NCBI RefSeq assembly: GCF_023242315.1 | Contig: NZ_JALLIY010000005.1 | Coordinates: 248,001 to 312,000 of the forward strand | Source: Pseudomonas sp. MWU13-2105 | GTDB taxonomy: Bacteria > Pseudomonadota > Gammaproteobacteria > Pseudomonadales > Pseudomonadaceae | Length of the DNA: 64,000 nucleotides | Reading direction: 5' to 3' | In this document: positions 8,227 to 17,318 of the stretch, in pieces | Layout of the letters: every line of letters begins with the position of its first letter | Numbering within the stretch: position 1 is the stretch's first letter | Position numbers and translations under genes: made by a program | The notes under the pieces: generated by a model | Told to the model about the DNA's origin: nothing | The model's input: only the letters and a program-made list of their open reading frames with translations | Database searches by the model: none

Positions 8227-9599
8227 GGCGACACCTCCTCGGTGAGCATCGAAAGCGGTTTGACCGGCGCCTGCCCGCGCTGGCGTCCGACCTGTTGCAC
8301 GCTAACCCCCGCCGCGGCGGCAATCACCTCGGCCCCGGCCTGGGAGCAGTAACGGCCCTGGCAACGGCCCATGCCGACCCGGCTGAAGGCCTTGGCCCGG
8401 TTGACTTCACAGGCGCCCTTTTCGCTGACCGTGCGCCGCAACTCGCCGGCACTGATCATCTCGCACCGGCAGACAATGGCGGTATCCGGCAAGGCTTTGG
8501 CTTGCGCCGACGGCCAGGGGAACGCCTGGGCCAGGCCCAGGCGAAACTGCTCCATCACTGCCAGCGCCTGGCGTTGCTCATCGCGCAAGCCGGCATTCAC
8601 CGGTTTGTGCAAATCCTCCAGCAGCGCCATGGCCACCAGGCGTCCGGCGTGTTCGGCGGCATCCGCGCCACGAATTCTCGAGCCATCGCCGGCGGCATAC
8701 ACGCCGCTCACCGAGGTCCGACCGTCGTCATCGGTGGCCAGCAACCACTGGCTGGAAGCCTCATCGAAGCGCAGGCGACAACCGGCCAGGTCCGCCAATT
8801 GGGTTTCCGGGCGCAAGTGATAACCCAAGGCGACGGCATCGCACGCCACGTTCAAGGTTGCCCCCGCCGCTGTCCGCAGCCGCACGCCACTGACTCCGCT
8901 GGCGGCGTCACCCAGCACTTGCTGGGGTTGGATGCCCAGGTGTACTGGAATCTTCGCCCGGTACAACTGCGCCAGGAGTTTCATTCCGGTGAACAATAGC
9001 CCGGGACGCGCCAGCAGCTTTGGCAAGGCAGCGATGCGTTTGCCCAGCGGCGAAGTGTCGAGCACCGCCGCGACCTTGGCACCAGCCTTGAGATACTGGC
9101 TGGCGACCAGATACAGCAACGGTCCGCTGCCCATGAACACCACGCGGTGGCCGATGGACACCGCCTGCGACTTGAGCGCGATTTGCGCGCCACCGAGGCT
9201 GTAGGTGCCCGCCAACTGCCAGCCTTCGATCGGCATCAAGCGGTCGGTGGCACCGGTGCACAGGATCAGCGCGTCGTAATCCACGGTCGAGTGTTTGCCC
9301 TGGCTGACACAGCACAGCTGCCCCGGTGTCAGGTTCCACACCAGGGTGTCCGGGCGGTAATCGATCGACCCGCGCAAGCGCTCGAAACTCATGTGCAAGT
9401 CCCGGGCCTTGGCGGCTTCGCTGCCATACAGCGTGGCGTAATCGCGGGTAAAGCCTTGCGGCTGACGACGATAGATCTGCCCGCCATCGCGACGATTCTC
9501 ATCGATCAGGATCGGCTTGAAACCGGCGGCCAGCAGGGTTTCGGCACAGCGAATACCCGCCGGCCCGGCGCCGACGATGACTATCCGTGCAGTGGCCAT
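8223..9599 (-). CDS. FAD/NAD(P)-binding subunit with [2Fe-2S] tail, opine-oxidase A / HcnB-like
   Basis: A 458-residue pyridine-nucleotide-disulfide-type flavoprotein. It has an N-terminal FAD motif IVIVGAGPAGIRCAE, a second dinucleotide fold near VVFMGSGPLLYLVA and the GVYAAGDGSRI segment. Its C-terminal BFD-like domain carries four cysteines, CRC in AIVCRCEMIS and the pair in GRCQGRYC, which should bind a [2Fe-2S] cluster. This is the architecture of the electron-transfer subunit in heterotrimeric amino-acid dehydrogenases such as opine oxidase, D-hydroxyproline dehydrogenase and HcnABC. It overlaps both neighbours: 19 bases with the small ferredoxin-like gene upstream and an ATGA with the DAO subunit downstream. 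The substrate is not evident. Confidence 0.83.
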   Translation of the reverse strand: MATARIVIVGAGPAGIRCAETLLAAGFKPILIDENRRDGGQIYRRQPQGFTRDYATLYGSEAAKARDLHMSFERLRGSIDYRPDTLVWNLTPGQLCCVSQGKHSTVDYDALILCTGATDRLMPIEGWQLAGTYSLGGAQIALKSQAVSIGHRVVFMGSGPLLYLVASQYLKAGAKVAAVLDTSPLGKRIAALPKLLARPGLLFTGMKLLAQLYRAKIPVHLGIQPQQVLGDAASGVSGVRLRTAAGATLNVACDAVALGYHLRPETQLADLAGCRLRFDEASSQWLLATDDDGRTSVSGVYAAGDGSRIRGADAAEHAGRLVAMALLEDLHKPVNAGLRDEQRQALAVMEQFRLGLAQAFPWPSAQAKALPDTAIVCRCEMISAGELRRTVSEKGACEVNRAKAFSRVGMGRCQGRYCSQAGAEVIAAAAGVSVQQVGRQRGQAPVKPLSMLTEEVSP

Positions 9600-9889
9600 A
9601 TCGCCTCCGGTTGCGTGGTGAGAATATCCAGCCCTTCACGGACTTCGTTGGAACAGGCGCGCAGGCGCTCGCCGGCGCGGGTCCAGACCCAGCAATCCTG
9701 ACAAGCGCCCATCAGGCAGAAACCGGCACGACGCCCCGTATCGAACTCCGACTGACGCAACGCAGCACCCTGGGTCAGCAACGCGACCATCAGCGTATCG
9801 CCCTGCAAGGCCTCGATCGGTGCGCCGTCCACCAGCAGTTTGACGGTCGGCCGGCCCTGCTCGGCCAGTCTTACAAAACGCCCCTTCAT
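9581..9889 (-). CDS. Small (2Fe-2S)-binding subunit, HcnA / opine-oxidase-like
   Basis: A 102-residue ferredoxin-like protein with the cysteine pattern of the small subunit of opine-oxidase/HcnA complexes: CLMGACQDC followed by RACS about 16 residues later. It should carry one [2Fe-2S] cluster and pass electrons between the two flavin subunits encoded downstream. It lacks the longer N-terminus I associate with HcnA. Its ATG overlaps the stop of the fused ATPase gene (9886-9889) and its 3-prime end overlaps the next subunit by 19 bases, so importer and dehydrogenase are made from one message. Confidence 0.8.
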   Translation of the reverse strand: MKGRFVRLAEQGRPTVKLLVDGAPIEALQGDTLMVALLTQGAALRQSEFDTGRRAGFCLMGACQDCWVWTRAGERLRACSNEVREGLDILTTQPEAIWPLHG

Positions 9890-11727
9890 GCATAGGCTCC
9901 CTGGATCATGATGTTCAAATCCTGCTGCGTCTTGAGCAGCTCGGCGCTGTCGTGGTGGCAGAGGATTTCACTGCCACCCTCGATGATCCGGCGGTTCGGC
10001 GCGGTGTGATTGCACAGGCCGTCCACCCGTACCGGGCAGCGATTGAGGAAGGTGCACAACTCCGGCACATTGGCCTTCGCGCCGATGGGCGGCAGTTCGC
10101 CGCAGGTGGTGCCGCAGTTCTCCAGCCAGCCCTGGCGCAGTTCCGGCACCGAATGGATCAACAGGTCGGTGTAAGGATGGAACGGAGCCTGGGCAAATGA
10201 CTGCCGGGTGCCAGCCTGGACCTTGTGGCCGCTGTACATCACCACGATGTCATCGCACAGCGCGCGCACGGTGGAAATGTCGTGGCTGATGAACAGGTAC
10301 GAAACCCCCAGCTCCTGGCGCAGGTCGCGCAGCAGTTCGAGAATCGCCGCGCCGACCACGGTGTCGAGTGCCGAGGTCACCTCGTCGCAGAGGATCAGGT
10401 CCGGTTTCGCCGCCAGCGCCCGCGCCAGGTTGACCCGCTGCTTCTGCCCGCCGGACAGTTCATTGGGACGCCGTTCGGCCATGGCTCGCGGCAGCCGCAC
10501 CAGATCCAGCAGTTCACCGATACGCTCACGCAATGCGGCGCCCTTGAGGCCGAAATACATCTTCAGCGGGCGGCTCAGAATGGTAGCGACGCTGTGCATC
10601 GGGTTGAGCGCGGTGTCGGCGTTCTGGAAGACCATCTGAATGCGTCGGAACTGCTCAGGGCTGCGTTCGCAGAGACTGCCGCCCAGTGGCTGACCATCGA
10701 AAGTCAGCCCTCCCAACGCCGGGGTCAACAGTCCGGCCACCACCCGTGCCAGGGTCGACTTACCGGAACCCGACTCGCCAATCACCCCGATGGCCTGCCC
10801 CCGGCGTACCGTCAGGTCGATGTCCTCCAGCACGCGGATCGACGGCATGCCCTGCAGGTTTTTGTTGCCGTAGCCGGCGGTCAGGCCCTTGATCGTCAAC
10901 AACGGTTCGTCTTCGGCCAGGCCGCTGGGCGGACGGATCGTCGTATCGGGCCGCGCCGCCGCCAGCAGGCTGCGGGTGTACTCATGGGCCGGGCCCTTGA
11001 GCAACGGCGCGGTGGCACTCTGTTCGAAGATCTGGCCGCCGTTGAGCACCACGATCTGGTCAGCCATCTGCGCCACGACGGCGAGGTCGTGGGAGACATA
11101 GACCGCCGTTGCCCCACGCTCATGGACCACTCGTTTGAAGGCGCGCAGCACGTCGATCTGGGTGGTCACGTCGAGGGCGGTGGTCGGCTCGTCGAGCACC
11201 ACCAGCAACGGATCGCTGATCAACGCCATCGCCGCCATCACCCGTTGCAATTGCCCACCTGAGACCTGGTGCGGGTAACGCTGGCCGATGTGATCCGGGT
11301 CCGGCAAGGCCAGGTCGCGGAACAACTCGATGGCCTTGGCTTCGAGCACGGCCCGGCTGCCCAGGCCATGAATCAAGGCGCCCTCCACCACTTGATCGAT
11401 CAGCCGCTTCGCCGGGTTGAACGCCGCCGCCGCGCTCTGGGCGATATACGACACCCGGTTGCCACGCAGACCTTGCAGTTCGCGCTCGCTCAACGCCAGC
11501 ATGTCGTGCTCGCCGACCTGCACCACGCCGCCCGACAACCGGCAGCCGCGCCGGGCATACCCGAGCAGCGCCAGGGCGATGGTGGTCTTGCCGGAACCGG
11601 ACTCACCGATCAACGCCAACACTTCGCCTTTTTCCAGGGAAAAGCTCACACCCTTGACGATTTCCACCTCGCCGCGCTCGCCACAGGCGACTACGCGCAG
11701 GTCTTCGACCCGAATCAACTCACTCAT
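9886..11727 (-). CDS. Fused double ATP-binding protein of oligopeptide/opine-type ABC importer
   Basis: A 613-residue protein holding two complete ABC ATPase domains that are separate DppD and DppF polypeptides in many relatives. Domain 1 has Walker A GESGSGKTT at residues 41-49 and signature VSGGQLQR. Domain 2 has GESGSGKST near residue 315, signature LSGGQKQR and Walker B LILCDEVTSALD. A cysteine-bearing tail (LCTFLNRCPVRVDGLC) follows domain 2, typical of the oligopeptide family. It should power the permease pair encoded directly upstream, at 11729-13557. One base separates it from the DppC-like permease gene, and it overlaps the ferredoxin-like subunit by ATGA, placing uptake and oxidation in one operon. 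Confidence 0.9.
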   Translation of the reverse strand: MSELIRVEDLRVVACGERGEVEIVKGVSFSLEKGEVLALIGESGSGKTTIALALLGYARRGCRLSGGVVQVGEHDMLALSERELQGLRGNRVSYIAQSAAAAFNPAKRLIDQVVEGALIHGLGSRAVLEAKAIELFRDLALPDPDHIGQRYPHQVSGGQLQRVMAAMALISDPLLVVLDEPTTALDVTTQIDVLRAFKRVVHERGATAVYVSHDLAVVAQMADQIVVLNGGQIFEQSATAPLLKGPAHEYTRSLLAAARPDTTIRPPSGLAEDEPLLTIKGLTAGYGNKNLQGMPSIRVLEDIDLTVRRGQAIGVIGESGSGKSTLARVVAGLLTPALGGLTFDGQPLGGSLCERSPEQFRRIQMVFQNADTALNPMHSVATILSRPLKMYFGLKGAALRERIGELLDLVRLPRAMAERRPNELSGGQKQRVNLARALAAKPDLILCDEVTSALDTVVGAAILELLRDLRQELGVSYLFISHDISTVRALCDDIVVMYSGHKVQAGTRQSFAQAPFHPYTDLLIHSVPELRQGWLENCGTTCGELPPIGAKANVPELCTFLNRCPVRVDGLCNHTAPNRRIIEGGSEILCHHDSAELLKTQQDLNIMIQGAYA

Positions 11728-11728
11728 T

Positions 11729-12604
11729 TCAATGACCTCCCGTACGGCGACTACGTCGGGACGACAGTCTGTCGATAAACAGATTCACGCCAATGGTCAG
11801 GGTGCCGATGGCCAGTGCCGGAATCACGATGGCCGGCGCGCCCTGGTTGAGGCCGCCGATGTTTTCCCGTACCAGCGAGCCGAGGTCGGCATCCGGTGGC
11901 TGCACCCCCAGGCCGAGAAAGCTCATGCCGCTGAGCAGCAACACGATAAAACCGAATCGCAGCCCCAGGTCGGTCAGCACCGGGTTGAGCATGTTCGGCA
12001 GGATTTCCACACAAGCGATGTACAACCGACGCTCGCCACGGGTACGGGCCACCTGCACGTATTCCAGCGCCTCGATATTCACCGCCATGCTGCGAGCGAT
12101 ACGGAAGGCGCCGGGGCAGAAACTCAGCACCGCCGTACAGATCAGCAGGGTGACCGAGGAGCCGAACGCCGACACCATGATCAGCGCCAGCATCTTGCTC
12201 GGAATCGAGATAAAGGCGTCCATCAAGCGACTGATCACTTCGTCCAGCCACTTGGGCGACACCACCGAGAGCAACGCGCAACCGGTGCCCAGGCCACTGG
12301 CCAACACCGCGGCAATCAAGGCCAGGCCGACGGTGAAACGCGCGCCGACCAGGACACGGCTGAGCATGTCGCGGCCCAGGTAGTCGGTGCCAAACGGGTA
12401 AGCGGCGCCGATGCTGTCAAAGACATTGTCGGAGACCACCTCGCCCACCGGGTGCGGCGCCAGCCATGGGCCGAAAATCGCCACCAGCAACCAGATAACG
12501 CACATCGCGGCGCCAATCAAACCCAGCCAGGCCGGGCCATGAGACACCTTGCCGGCCGACAGGTCGGGGGTACCCGGCGTCGATTTAACAATGAAATTGT
12601 TCAT
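11729..12604 (-). CDS. ABC importer permease, DppC-like
   Basis: A 291-residue inner-membrane permease of the DppC/OppC type. It has an N-terminal transmembrane helix (LIGAAMCVIWLLVAIFG), the PFGTDYLGRDMLSRVL segment typical of this subunit and an EAA-loop-like EYVQVARTRGERR. Five to six further hydrophobic segments are visible. I start it at the ATG at 12604, which overlaps the TGA of the upstream permease gene; a longer open frame reaches 12679 without a supporting ribosome site. It pairs with the DppB-like permease encoded upstream. Confidence 0.88.
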   Translation of the reverse strand: MNNFIVKSTPGTPDLSAGKVSHGPAWLGLIGAAMCVIWLLVAIFGPWLAPHPVGEVVSDNVFDSIGAAYPFGTDYLGRDMLSRVLVGARFTVGLALIAAVLASGLGTGCALLSVVSPKWLDEVISRLMDAFISIPSKMLALIMVSAFGSSVTLLICTAVLSFCPGAFRIARSMAVNIEALEYVQVARTRGERRLYIACVEILPNMLNPVLTDLGLRFGFIVLLLSGMSFLGLGVQPPDADLGSLVRENIGGLNQGAPAIVIPALAIGTLTIGVNLFIDRLSSRRSRRTGGH

Positions 12605-13557
12605 TGGTTTCTCAGCCTCGGATTGGACAGAATCGCGCACAGGTCGGCAATCAGCACCAACCCCAGGTACGCCGTACAAAACAGCATGGTGCAGGCCTGG
12701 ACCAGGGCCATGTCACGGTTGGTCACGGCATCGACCATCAGGCTGGCGATGCCGGGGTAGTTGAAAATCGTCTCGACAATCACCACCCCGCCCAACAGAT
12801 AGGACAGGCTCAGGGCGATGGCATTGGCAATCGGTCCGATGGCATTGGGCAAGGCATGCCGCAGCACGATGCGCATCGGGCTCACTCCTTTGAGCCGGGC
12901 CATTTCCACATAAGGACTGTCGAGTTGATCGATCACCGCGGCCCGGGTCATCCGGGCCATCTGCGCGACGATCACGCAGCACAGCGTCATCACCGGCAAG
13001 GCGTAAGTGCGCAGGAATTGCAGGGGTGAGGTGATGTCACTGGCATAGGACAGCGCCGACAGCCAGCCCAGGTTCACCGCAAAAATCAGCACCGCCAGGG
13101 TTGCCACCAGGAACTCCGGTACGGCGACCATCGCCAGGGTGACAAAGCTGAGGATACTGTCGATGCGCCCGCCACGACCCATGGCCGAACCGATGCCCAG
13201 AACCAGGGCCACCGGCACGGACACCAGCGCCGTGGCGGCCGCCAGCATCAAGGTGTTGGGCACCCGACCGGCCATCAAGTCGCTGACCGGCATGGCGTTG
13301 GAGACAGACAGCCCCATGTCGCCACTGAGCAGGCTTATCAACCAGTGCAGGTAACGCAACACACCCGGCTGATCCAGCCCCAGTTTCAGGCGCAAGGCCG
13401 CCACCTGTTCTGGCGTGGCAAACTGCCCCAGCGCCTGTTGCGCCGCGTCTCCCGGCAGTACCGCCGTAATGGCGAATACCACCATGGAGACGATCAACAA
13501 GGTCACGATCGCGGCGCCCAGACGCCGGCCGATCAGCCACAGTGTGTTGCTATTCAT
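12601..13557 (-). CDS. ABC importer permease, DppB-like
   Basis: A 318-residue permease of the DppB/OppB type. An N-terminal helix (AAIVTLLIVSMVVFAITAVLPGDAA) is followed by the extracytoplasmic domain and about five more transmembrane segments, with an EAA-loop-like YVEMARLKGVSPMRIV. The ATG at 13557 is preceded by a strong GGAGGAGAG ribosome site. An upstream in-frame extension to 13812 runs over the end of the binding-protein gene and is rejected. It lies 49 bases after the solute-binding protein gene and ends in an ATGA overlap with the DppC-like gene. Confidence 0.88.
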   Translation of the reverse strand: MNSNTLWLIGRRLGAAIVTLLIVSMVVFAITAVLPGDAAQQALGQFATPEQVAALRLKLGLDQPGVLRYLHWLISLLSGDMGLSVSNAMPVSDLMAGRVPNTLMLAAATALVSVPVALVLGIGSAMGRGGRIDSILSFVTLAMVAVPEFLVATLAVLIFAVNLGWLSALSYASDITSPLQFLRTYALPVMTLCCVIVAQMARMTRAAVIDQLDSPYVEMARLKGVSPMRIVLRHALPNAIGPIANAIALSLSYLLGGVVIVETIFNYPGIASLMVDAVTNRDMALVQACTMLFCTAYLGLVLIADLCAILSNPRLRNQ

Positions 13558-13606
13558 CGCCCTCTCCTCCTGCAATGCAGCGCTGGCAAAAACCCGCGGC
13601 AGCCGA

Positions 13607-15244
13607 TCAGGCGTCCAGCCAGACCTGCTCGGCGAACATGTAGCCCATGAAACCGCCCAACGGGTTGCTGCCATAGCCCTTGACGCGCTGGTCGACGGCA
13701 TCGATGTTGCTGATGAACACCGGGATGCCGATGCCGCAGTGGTCATGCGCCAGGGTCTGCATGTCCGCGTACATCTTGCTGCGCTTGGTATCGTCGGTTT
13801 CAGCGCGGGCAAGCATCAGCAACTGGTCGAACTGCTCGTTCTTCCAAGCGGATTCGTTCCACGGCGCGCTCGACTGGAAGAACTGCGAAAACATCACGTC
13901 GGCGTTTGGCCGCGGGTTGATGTTGCCGAAGCTCAACGGGTGTTTCATCCAGTGATTGGACCAATAGCCGTCACTGGGCAGGCGGTTGACGTCGAGCTTG
14001 AGCCCGGCCTGTTTCGCCGATTGCTGCAGCAGCACGGCGATATCCACCGAACCGGTTGCCGCCGGCGAAGCCACCAGCGGCATGCTGATGCTGTCCATGC
14101 CGGCTTTCTTCAGCAGGAACTTGGCTTTTTCCGGGTCGTAGACGGTCTGCGGCAGGTCCGCGTTGTAATAGCGCGAACCGGGGGCAATCGGGTGGTCGTT
14201 ACCGACCACGGCAAAGCCACGGAACACGGCGGATTTGATCTGCTCGCGGTCCATCAGGTACTTCATCGCCTGGGTGAATTCCGCACTTTTGCCGGGCATC
14301 TGGTCCTGGCGGATGATCAAGTCAGTGTAGTTGCCCGACGGCGCATCCACGACACGGTGAGTAGCGCTGGCCTTGATTCGCGTGGTGGAGCGCGGATTGA
14401 CCTCGTTGATCATGTGCACGTCGCCCGAGAGCAGCGCGTTGACCCGCGACGGCTCGTCGGCAATGGCAATGAACTCGATCTCGTCCAGGTAAGGCAGGCC
14501 CGGTTTCCAATAGCCGGTATTGCGCACGGCAATCGAACGCACGCCTGGCTTGAACTCCTTGACCTTGAACGGCCCGGTACCGATGCCTTGATTGAAGTCG
14601 GTGGTGCCCTCTGGAACGATCAGCAGGTGCGAGACCGCCAGGATCGACGGCAGCTCGGCGTTGGGCGCGCTCAGGCGGATCTGTACTTCATTGGCGCCGG
14701 TGGCCTTGATTTCAGTGAACTGCTCCATCAGCGGCATGACCTTGGAGCCGGTCAGCGGATCCTTGTGTCGCGACAACGAGAACACCACGTCGGCGGCGCT
14801 CAGGGTTTTGCCGTTATGGAAAGTCACGTCCTTGCGCAGGGTGATGGTCCACAACGTGGCATCGACGTTGTCGATGCGCTCGGCCAGCTCCAGTTGCGGC
14901 ACCAGGTGGCTGTCGAAACGGGTCAGGCCGTTGTAGAACATATAGTGGCGCGCGTAGTCGGTGGACAGCGCCCCCTTGGCCGGGTCCAGGGTATCGGCGG
15001 TGGAGCTGGACATGCCGGCAACCCGAATCCGTCCACCCGGCTTGCCTTTGCCGGGACTCGCGGCGTCATCGGCAAACAGCTTGCCGGCGGCGCTGAACAG
15101 GCTGCCGGTGCCGGCGGCGGCCACCCCGGCCACACCGAGCAGTTGCAAGGCACTGCGGCGCGACATGCCGCGATTGAGGCCTTCGAATACCCTCAGGCTT
15201 TCCTGGCCGGAGATCAGGTTGGAGTCGATCTTTTTATCTGTCAT
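13607..15244 (-). CDS. ABC importer solute-binding protein, family 5, Tat-type signal
   Basis: A 545-residue periplasmic binding protein of the DppA/OppA class (SBP_bac_5). The N-terminus has a twin-arginine signal (SRRSALQLLGVAGVAAAG, Arg29-Arg30) after a long polar leader, so Tat export is likely. The mature part has family features such as VTFHNGKTLSAADVVFSL and GTGPFKVKEF. Family 5 proteins bind di- and oligopeptides, opines, nickel chelates or glycosides, and sequence alone does not say which. The gene sits between a GlpD/PuuB-like flavoprotein gene and its own permease genes. A secondary-amine, opine-like or N-acyl amino acid ligand is inferred from the enzymes in the operon. Confidence 0.86.
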   Translation of the reverse strand: MTDKKIDSNLISGQESLRVFEGLNRGMSRRSALQLLGVAGVAAAGTGSLFSAAGKLFADDAASPGKGKPGGRIRVAGMSSSTADTLDPAKGALSTDYARHYMFYNGLTRFDSHLVPQLELAERIDNVDATLWTITLRKDVTFHNGKTLSAADVVFSLSRHKDPLTGSKVMPLMEQFTEIKATGANEVQIRLSAPNAELPSILAVSHLLIVPEGTTDFNQGIGTGPFKVKEFKPGVRSIAVRNTGYWKPGLPYLDEIEFIAIADEPSRVNALLSGDVHMINEVNPRSTTRIKASATHRVVDAPSGNYTDLIIRQDQMPGKSAEFTQAMKYLMDREQIKSAVFRGFAVVGNDHPIAPGSRYYNADLPQTVYDPEKAKFLLKKAGMDSISMPLVASPAATGSVDIAVLLQQSAKQAGLKLDVNRLPSDGYWSNHWMKHPLSFGNINPRPNADVMFSQFFQSSAPWNESAWKNEQFDQLLMLARAETDDTKRSKMYADMQTLAHDHCGIGIPVFISNIDAVDQRVKGYGSNPLGGFMGYMFAEQVWLDA

Positions 15245-15336
15245 GTAAGCTGTACCTGTCGATAATGAGAAGGCCCATGCTCGCGGTTGTCCGGAGCGTC
15301 TAGAAACGCAAACGACGGTGACGCCACAACTTCAAC

Positions 15337-16611
15337 TCAATGCAAATAGTCCTGGAGCCGGTAATAAGCCCCCACCAGCGGCAGGAACCAGGGTTTGCCG
15401 AAATGCCCGGGAATCGCCGGCCAGTCGAGTTCGCGCCAGGGGTTGGCCTCGACGTTGCCGGCCATCACCTCGGCCATCACCTGGCCCATATGCACCGACA
15501 TCTGCACCCCATGGCCGCTGTAGCCCATGGAGTGATACACGCCGCCATGCTGGCCGGCACGGGGCAGCCGGTCGGACGTCATGTCCACCAGCCCGCCCCA
15601 GCAATAATCGATCTTCACGTTGGCCAACGACGGGAACATCTGCACCATCGCCGCCCGCAGCACCTTGCCGCTCTTGGCGTCGGAGACACTGTCGGACATC
15701 GCAAACCGCGCCCGGCCGCCGAACAGCAGGCGGTTGTCCGGAGTCAGGCGGAAGTAGTTACCGATCATGCGGCTGGTGACATAGGCCCGCCGACCGGGCA
15801 GCAACTGGTCGATCAGCGCCCGGGGCAGGACCTCGGTGGCGATCACGAAACTGCCCACCGGCACGATCCGCCGCCGGTACCAGCCCAACCCGCCGTGCTG
15901 ACAGGCGCCGGTCGCCAGCAGCACTTGCCCGGCGTGCAGCGAGCCCTTGGCGGTGTTGACCTGATAACCGCCGGCCCGGGCTTTCCAGTCCGTCACCGGC
16001 GTGTCCTGATGGATCAACGCACCATGACGTACAGCGGCTTCGGCCAGACCGACACCAAAGCGCCCGACATGCATCTGCACGCCATTGCGCTGCAGCAAGC
16101 CACCGTGGAACTGGGCCGAGTCGACTTCAGCGCGAATCTGCTCGGCAGACAGCAACTCGACATCGGCATCGACCTCCCGACGAATCAATTCGCAGGTCCG
16201 TGCCAGGCCCTCGTAGTGCATCGGCTTGGCGGCCAGTTTGAGCTTGCCGCTTCGCTTCAGGTCGCAGGCGATCTGCTCCTGCTCCACCAGCGAAACCACG
16301 CTTTGCACGGCACTCTCGTAGGCTTGGTAATAGGCCCGTGCCCGGTCGGCACCAAGGCTGGCGCTCAGGCCGGCGTAATCCTGGGCCACGCCGGTATTGC
16401 ACTGCCCGCCGTTGCGCCCCGAGGCTTCGCCGATCACCCGTCCGGCTTCCAGCACCACCACGCTGGCCCCCTTCGAGGCCAGCGCGCGAGCTGCCGCCAG
16501 TCCGGTGAAACCGCCACCGATAACGACCACGTCGACCTGCCCGGGCAACGCGCCGAGCTGTGCACCGGTAAACGCCGGTGCGGTGTCGAGCCAGTAGGAT
16601 TCACTGCCCAT
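15337..16611 (-). CDS. FAD-dependent amine oxidoreductase, PuuB / gamma-glutamylputrescine oxidase-like
   Basis: A 424-residue DAO-superfamily flavoprotein. The FAD motif VVVIGGGFTGLAAARAL comes at about residues 28-45, followed by EASGRNGGQCNTGVAQDY, a signature shared with gamma-glutamylputrescine oxidases, and the C-terminal GYSGHGVQMSVHMGQ block. Family members oxidise an amine to aldehyde or imine, with release of ammonia or amine and peroxide. It is a second flavoprotein in the importer operon, distinct from the three-subunit enzyme at 7072-9889. The preceding HAD gene is 38 bases away and the binding-protein gene 92 bases further on. An aldehyde product would suit the dehydrogenases at 4287 and 17843. 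Confidence 0.82.
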   Translation of the reverse strand: MGSESYWLDTAPAFTGAQLGALPGQVDVVVIGGGFTGLAAARALASKGASVVVLEAGRVIGEASGRNGGQCNTGVAQDYAGLSASLGADRARAYYQAYESAVQSVVSLVEQEQIACDLKRSGKLKLAAKPMHYEGLARTCELIRREVDADVELLSAEQIRAEVDSAQFHGGLLQRNGVQMHVGRFGVGLAEAAVRHGALIHQDTPVTDWKARAGGYQVNTAKGSLHAGQVLLATGACQHGGLGWYRRRIVPVGSFVIATEVLPRALIDQLLPGRRAYVTSRMIGNYFRLTPDNRLLFGGRARFAMSDSVSDAKSGKVLRAAMVQMFPSLANVKIDYCWGGLVDMTSDRLPRAGQHGGVYHSMGYSGHGVQMSVHMGQVMAEVMAGNVEANPWRELDWPAIPGHFGKPWFLPLVGAYYRLQDYLH

Positions 16612-16649
16612 GTCTGATCCGCCTATGCCAAGAAGAGTGCCGTTACGAC

Positions 16650-17318
16650 TCAGAGACCGACCAGCGCGGCCAGCCCACCGATATCGCTGATCTGCTGATA
16701 GCCGTAGAAAGCGTTGCCCGGAACTTCGTGACCACGGGCAACGAAGGCCTTGTTGCGGATCTTCATGTCGTGGGCCGGCATCAGGTCGTAACGGAAGCTC
16801 GACGACACATGCAAGATGTCCTCCGGGCCGCAGTTGAGGTTGTCGAGCATGTACTCGAACGCCGCCAGACGCGGCTTGTAGGCCTGTGCCTGTTCGGCGG
16901 TAAAGACCTTGTGAAAGGGTGCGCCGAGCTTGTCGACGTTGGACATGATCTGGCTGTCGCTGGCGTTGGAGAAAATCACCAGGGGGATCTTGTCGGCGAT
17001 TTTCGCCAGGCCGGCCGGTACGTCCGGGTGCGGGCCCCAGGTCGGCACGGCGTCGTAATACAGCTGGCCTTCGTTACGGTATTCGATGCCCCAGCGCTTG
17101 CAGGTCCGCGCCAGGGCGGTCTTGAGGATTTCGTCATACGGCATCCAGTCACCCATGACCTGGTCCAGGCGATAGGCCGAGAAGTCCTTGACGAACTGGT
17201 CCATCTGCTCGGGCACGACACGATCGGCGAACAGCTCGCGAGTCATCGTTCCCATGTGGAAATTGGTCAGCGTACCGTAGCAGTCGAACGTAATGAATTT
17301 GGGACGAAGAAAGCTCAT
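16650..17318 (-). CDS. Haloacid dehalogenase type II-like HAD protein with altered catalytic block
   Basis: A 222-residue HAD protein similar to L-2-haloacid dehalogenases. The nucleophile Asp sits in ITFDCYGTL (Asp12), motif II is FSNASDSQ and the motif III Lys is in AYKPRLAAF. In L-DEX enzymes the next block reads SSNAWDA, carrying the catalytic Asn and Asp; here it reads SSSFRYDL, so the Asn is replaced and spacing shifts. Dehalogenase activity is therefore doubtful, and hydrolysis of another ester or phosphate is as likely. It is the first gene of the minus-strand importer operon, with the flavoprotein gene 38 bases downstream. The promoter should lie in 17319-17615. Confidence 0.75.
   Translation of the reverse strand: MSFLRPKFITFDCYGTLTNFHMGTMTRELFADRVVPEQMDQFVKDFSAYRLDQVMGDWMPYDEILKTALARTCKRWGIEYRNEGQLYYDAVPTWGPHPDVPAGLAKIADKIPLVIFSNASDSQIMSNVDKLGAPFHKVFTAEQAQAYKPRLAAFEYMLDNLNCGPEDILHVSSSFRYDLMPAHDMKIRNKAFVARGHEVPGNAFYGYQQISDIGGLAALVGL

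Noticed and set aside
7072..9889. Hydrogen cyanide synthase operon hcnABC
   Set aside because: Subunit order and sizes agree. However, the small subunit lacks the longer HcnA-type N-terminus as I recall it, the DAO subunit looks more like opine/sarcosine oxidases, and the genes are coupled to an importer and a deacylase. Kept only as a family resemblance.
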